Assembly (NCBI RefSeq): GCF_015690345.1
Contig: NZ_JADPUN010000213.1
Span: 35,800-99,799 of the forward strand
DNA from: Plantactinospora alkalitolerans
Lineage (GTDB): Bacteria > Actinomycetota > Actinomycetes > Mycobacteriales > Micromonosporaceae
Direction of reading: 5' to 3'
Length of the DNA: 64,000 nucleotides
Each line of letters begins with the position of its first letter. The first letter of the stretch is position 1. The notes beneath the pieces are model-generated. The model saw only the letters and a list, made by a program, of their open reading frames with translations, was not told the origin of the DNA and made no database searches. A program made the position numbers and the translations under genes. Shown in pieces: positions 61,432 to 64,000 of this stretch.

Positions 61432-62730
61432 ATGACGAAACCGCGCGTTGTGATCGTCGGGGCCGGGTTCGCCGGCTACCACGCGGCGAAGAGCCTGTCC
61501 CGGATCGCCCGTGGTGAGGCCGAGATCGTGCTACTGAACCCCACCGACTTCTTCCTCTACCTTCCGCTCCTGCCCGAGGTGGCCGCCGGGATCCTGGAAC
61601 CGAGCCGGGTCTCGGTCTCCCTCGCCGGAACCCTGGACGGGGTACGGATCGTCATCGGCGAGGCGAGCCACATCGACCTGAACGCCAGGCGGGTCGACTA
61701 CATCGGGGCAGAGGGCGAGCCCGCCGAGATCGGCTACGACCGGTTGATCATCGCTGTCGGCAGCGTCAACAAGCTGTTGCCGATCCCGGGGGTCACCGAG
61801 CACGCGCACGGGTTCCGGGGCCTTCCGGAGGCGCTGTACCTGCACGACCACGTGGTCTGCCAGATCGAGTTGGCCGAGGCGACCGACGACCCGGCCGAGC
61901 GGGACGCGCGTACGACGTTCGTCGTGGTCGGCGCCGGCTACACCGGTACGGAGGTGGCGGCGCACGGCCAGTTGTTCACCGACGCGCTGGCGGCCCAGCA
62001 TCCCCGGCTGGGCGTACGGCCGAGGTGGCTGCTGCTCGATCTCGCCGAACGGGTACTGCCCGAGCTGGACCAGCGGATGTCGGAGACGGCCAGACGGGTC
62101 CTCGACGGCCGGGGCGTCGACGTCCGGATGGGTACCACGGTCAAGGAGGCGATGGCCGACGGCGTACGGCTCAGCGACGGCGAGTACGTCCCGACCCGGT
62201 CGCTGATCTGGTGCGTCGGGGTGCGCCCCGATCCGCTGGTGGCCGATCTCGGCCTGCCCACCGAGCGGGGGCGGCTCGTGGTCGACGAGTTCCTCGGGGT
62301 ACCCGGGTTCCCGGATGTCTTCGCCTGCGGGGACGCCGCTGCCGTACCCGACCTGACCCGACCGGGACAGTCGACCGCGATGACGGCGCAGCACGCCCAG
62401 CGGCAGGGGAAGCTGGCCGCGCACAACGTCGCCGCGTCGTACGGGCAGGGCAAGCGCCGACCGTACCGGCATCACGACCTCGGGTTCGTGGTGGATCTCG
62501 GCGGCACCGACGCGGCCGCGAACCCGCTGCACGTGCCGTTGGCGGGGCTGCCGGCAAAGGCGGTGACCCGGGGCTACCACCTGTTGGCGTTGCCGGCGAA
62601 CCGGGCCCGGGTCAGCGCCGACTGGTTGCTCGACGCGGCGCTGACCCGGCAGTCCGTACAGCTCGGTCTGGTGCCGGCGAACGCCGTACCGTTGGAGAGC
62701 GCGTCGCCGGAGCTGCCGGCCCGGAGATAG
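61432..62730 (+). CDS. NAD(P)/FAD-dependent oxidoreductase, NDH-2-like
   Basis: 432 aa. FAD-binding GAGFAGYHAAKSLSR near residues 9-23, NADH-binding VVVGAGYTGTEVAAHGQL near 162, and the second FAD motif VFACGDAAAVPDL near 300. Pattern fits type II NADH dehydrogenase or a related disulfide-reductase-fold protein. The C-terminus has a short hydrophobic helix region but no clear membrane anchor. Another ATG at 61411 would add seven residues. Confidence 0.87.
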   Translation: MTKPRVVIVGAGFAGYHAAKSLSRIARGEAEIVLLNPTDFFLYLPLLPEVAAGILEPSRVSVSLAGTLDGVRIVIGEASHIDLNARRVDYIGAEGEPAEIGYDRLIIAVGSVNKLLPIPGVTEHAHGFRGLPEALYLHDHVVCQIELAEATDDPAERDARTTFVVVGAGYTGTEVAAHGQLFTDALAAQHPRLGVRPRWLLLDLAERVLPELDQRMSETARRVLDGRGVDVRMGTTVKEAMADGVRLSDGEYVPTRSLIWCVGVRPDPLVADLGLPTERGRLVVDEFLGVPGFPDVFACGDAAAVPDLTRPGQSTAMTAQHAQRQGKLAAHNVAASYGQGKRRPYRHHDLGFVVDLGGTDAAANPLHVPLAGLPAKAVTRGYHLLALPANRARVSADWLLDAALTRQSVQLGLVPANAVPLESASPELPARR

Positions 62731-62766
62731 GCGGCTCACCTCTTTTTCGGTGGCTCGGGCCCGCTC

Positions 62767-62860
62767 GCACAGGGGCCCCCGCCGCGTTTATCTCAGGGGC
62801 CCGGGCGCGTTCCTCTCAGGGGCCCGCGCCGCGTTCCTCTCAGGGGCCCGGGCGCGGCGG
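62767..62860. repeat. Tandem array of a ~24-bp GC-rich unit
   Basis: Three good copies of TCTCAGGGGCCCGGGCGCG begin at 62791, 62814 and 62838, and a degenerate copy starts near 62768. Units are 23-24 bp. The array runs into the 3' end of the minus-strand gene and encodes its Pro-rich C-terminus. Confidence 0.7.
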
Positions 62861-63856
62861 ACGGGGCTGTCCCGGTCCGGCGGCCATGCCGCCACCGACC
62901 TCGTCGATCGCGTCGTCGATCTGGTGGGCGAGTGCCACGTCGAGCGCGGTGACCGCGTCCAGCGACCGGGTCCGGACGGTCAGTACCGCCGTCTCCGGCG
63001 TCTCCCGGCCCACCATCGGGCCCCGACCGGTGTCCGGACGCAGCCGGGCCAGCCGGCCCAGCACCCGGTCCAGGTTCTCCGCCGGCAGCTCGATGGTGCG
63101 GGTCAGCCGGCGTCGGTCACCGGACCAGTACGGCAGCGTGGACAGCGCGTCGCGCAGTTCCTCGTCGGTCAGGGCGGCGACGGCACCGGCCGGATCGACG
63201 AGACCTCCGCCGGTCGGTGGCGGTCCGAGCAGGTCACGCAGGTACTCCGGCAGGTCGAGCGACTCCACCAGCCGATGATCCTGCTCGGCGAGCGCGCTCA
63301 GGGTCGCCTGGGCCTGGTAGCGGGCCTGTTCCGGGCTGCGGTGGCTGAGCCGGGCGACCTCGTCGAGGAAACCCGCCAGGTCGGGGCGCCGGTCGCCGGA
63401 CGCCATCGATCGTTCATCGCAGAGCTGACCGGGTACGGCGTCGAGCAGACGCTGCCGGTCGGCCTCGTCCAGTGCTCCGGCCAGCGCGGTCACCGTGGCC
63501 CCGGCTGCGGCACGGGCCTGTTCGAAGTCCACGCCGGCCCGCCGTCCGACGTCGGAGACGAGATCCCGGTAGGCGATGACGGCGACGTCCGTGCCGACGG
63601 CGCTGCCGGAATCGTCGGGCAGCGGTGCAGGACGCTCGGTCGGTGTGGGTGGCGGGATGATCCGGCCGCCCCGCTCGGCGTTCGGTTTGCGGCTGCCGGC
63701 CGGTGGCGGCCCGTCCCGGCGGCCCCGGTCCAGGCTCTCGAGTTGCTTGTCGGCCCCGAGGGTGACCCCGACCTCGCTCGGCCGCCGGCCCTGCTCGCGG
63801 GCCTGCCGGGCCAACGCGCGACGTCGCTGGTTGTCACCCTCCATCTGCTTCCCCAT
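62840..63856 (-). CDS. DUF2267/pterin-4a-carbinolamine dehydratase-like two-domain protein
   Basis: 338 aa. The N-terminal 85 residues are basic and low complexity (QRRRALARQAREQGRRPSEV). Residues about 90-215 match DUF2267 (IAYRDLVSDVGRRAGVDFEQARAA, then LLDAVPGQL). Residues about 228-320 resemble pterin-4a-carbinolamine dehydratase: LTDEELRDALSTLPYWSGD, then LAHQIDDAI; the standard His-His-Pro catalytic pattern is not obvious. The last residues derive from a tandem repeat. Function of the fusion is unknown. Confidence 0.75.
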   Translation of the reverse strand: MGKQMEGDNQRRRALARQAREQGRRPSEVGVTLGADKQLESLDRGRRDGPPPAGSRKPNAERGGRIIPPPTPTERPAPLPDDSGSAVGTDVAVIAYRDLVSDVGRRAGVDFEQARAAAGATVTALAGALDEADRQRLLDAVPGQLCDERSMASGDRRPDLAGFLDEVARLSHRSPEQARYQAQATLSALAEQDHRLVESLDLPEYLRDLLGPPPTGGGLVDPAGAVAALTDEELRDALSTLPYWSGDRRRLTRTIELPAENLDRVLGRLARLRPDTGRGPMVGRETPETAVLTVRTRSLDAVTALDVALAHQIDDAIDEVGGGMAAGPGQPRPPRPGP

Positions 63857-63942
63857 GCCGCCTCCTCGCTGCGCTCGTCATCGTCAGAAGTGGGAGCCAG
63901 ATCAACCGCCTTCCCGCGCCGTGATCGCCGAAACTCGGGGGC

Positions 63943-64000
63943 GTGCCGGCCCGGGTCGACCCGATCGCCGTCCGGGCGGGGGCCGGGATCGCCTCGGGGC
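63943..64000 (+). CDS. Possible start of a gene cut by the window end
   Basis: An open frame from GTG 63943 reads VPARVDPIAVRAGAGIASG and runs off the window. No ribosome site is evident; too short to identify. Confidence 0.2.
   Translation, partial: MPARVDPIAVRAGAGIASG

Noticed and set aside
1..64000. tRNA/rRNA genes, insertion sequences, attachment sites, CRISPR arrays
   Set aside because: Looked for by eye; no T-loop consensus, transposase, integrase or repeat-spacer array was found. A computed scan would be needed to exclude a single diverged tRNA.

Overview
The window is about 70% GC and dense in actinobacterial hallmarks: GTG starts, leaderless promoters, an XRE/DUF5753 regulator followed by a DUF397 gene, an F420-type LLM enzyme, a GH6 cellulase with a LacI repressor, and HTH-STAND-WD40 giants. 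The best guess is an accessory chromosome region of a Micromonosporaceae actinomycete. That is an inference from gene content; no rRNA or tRNA gene was seen to fix the taxonomy.

Layout. 1-7.3 kb: sulfotransferase, a TetR regulator with a perfect operator-like dyad plus a membrane protein, an alpha-methylacyl-CoA racemase, a large GT2 protein, and an operon of sulfite-oxidase-like enzyme, FAD reductase and DUF6510 protein. 7.2-9.1 kb: an MFS exporter with a long leader that holds a short ORF with a perfect Shine-Dalgarno and two hairpins, which may be a ribosome-controlled attenuator. 9-16.9 kb: a TrmH-type and a class I methyltransferase, a DUF4132 protein, a PadR/membrane pair, TetR, SDR, and an internally deleted LLM oxidoreductase. 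17-20 kb: a secreted three-repeat protein, then two coupled small genes divergent from an XRE/DUF397 pair.

20-30.2 kb is the most interesting part. On the plus strand lie a membrane-anchored sensor-like protein, a Trypco1-like protein on a leaderless promoter, and a 1003-residue trypsin-NB-ARC-TPR protein. Converging on them is an operon of a 1303-residue HTH-STAND-WD40 protein (14 blades) and a divergent phosphoribosyltransferase. This looks like two STAND-NTPase conflict or immunity modules placed tail to tail.

30-41 kb: SMR exporter behind a broken TetR gene, solitary EPSP synthase, fructosamine-kinase family protein, MBL hydrolase, an ArsR/SRPBCC/DUF6069 operon whose start codon lies in the loop of a perfect 20-bp hairpin, a sirtuin, MFS debris, and small membrane and NTF2-like proteins. 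40-45 kb: a plant-polymer locus (LacI, GH6 cellulase, ricin-B/CE1 esterase) with two palindromic LacI-type operators. 45.5-53.7 kb: small enzymes and regulators, a HelD/GNAT fusion gene, a broken MarR gene, PadR, FAD monooxygenase, and a DJ-1 enzyme divergent from a DJ-1/AraC regulator. 53.7-64 kb: GH15 hydrolase, a two-component system divergent from an MMPL transporter, a Tat-exported M28 peptidase, an NDH-2-like dehydrogenase, and a DUF2267/pterin-dehydratase-like protein.

Several genes are visibly decayed or rearranged (TetR 30.6 kb, MFS 36.9 kb, MarR 47.3 kb, LLM 16.2 kb, HelD-GNAT 46.7 kb), as expected for a fast-evolving chromosome arm. All family calls come from reading motifs by eye; no database search was run.
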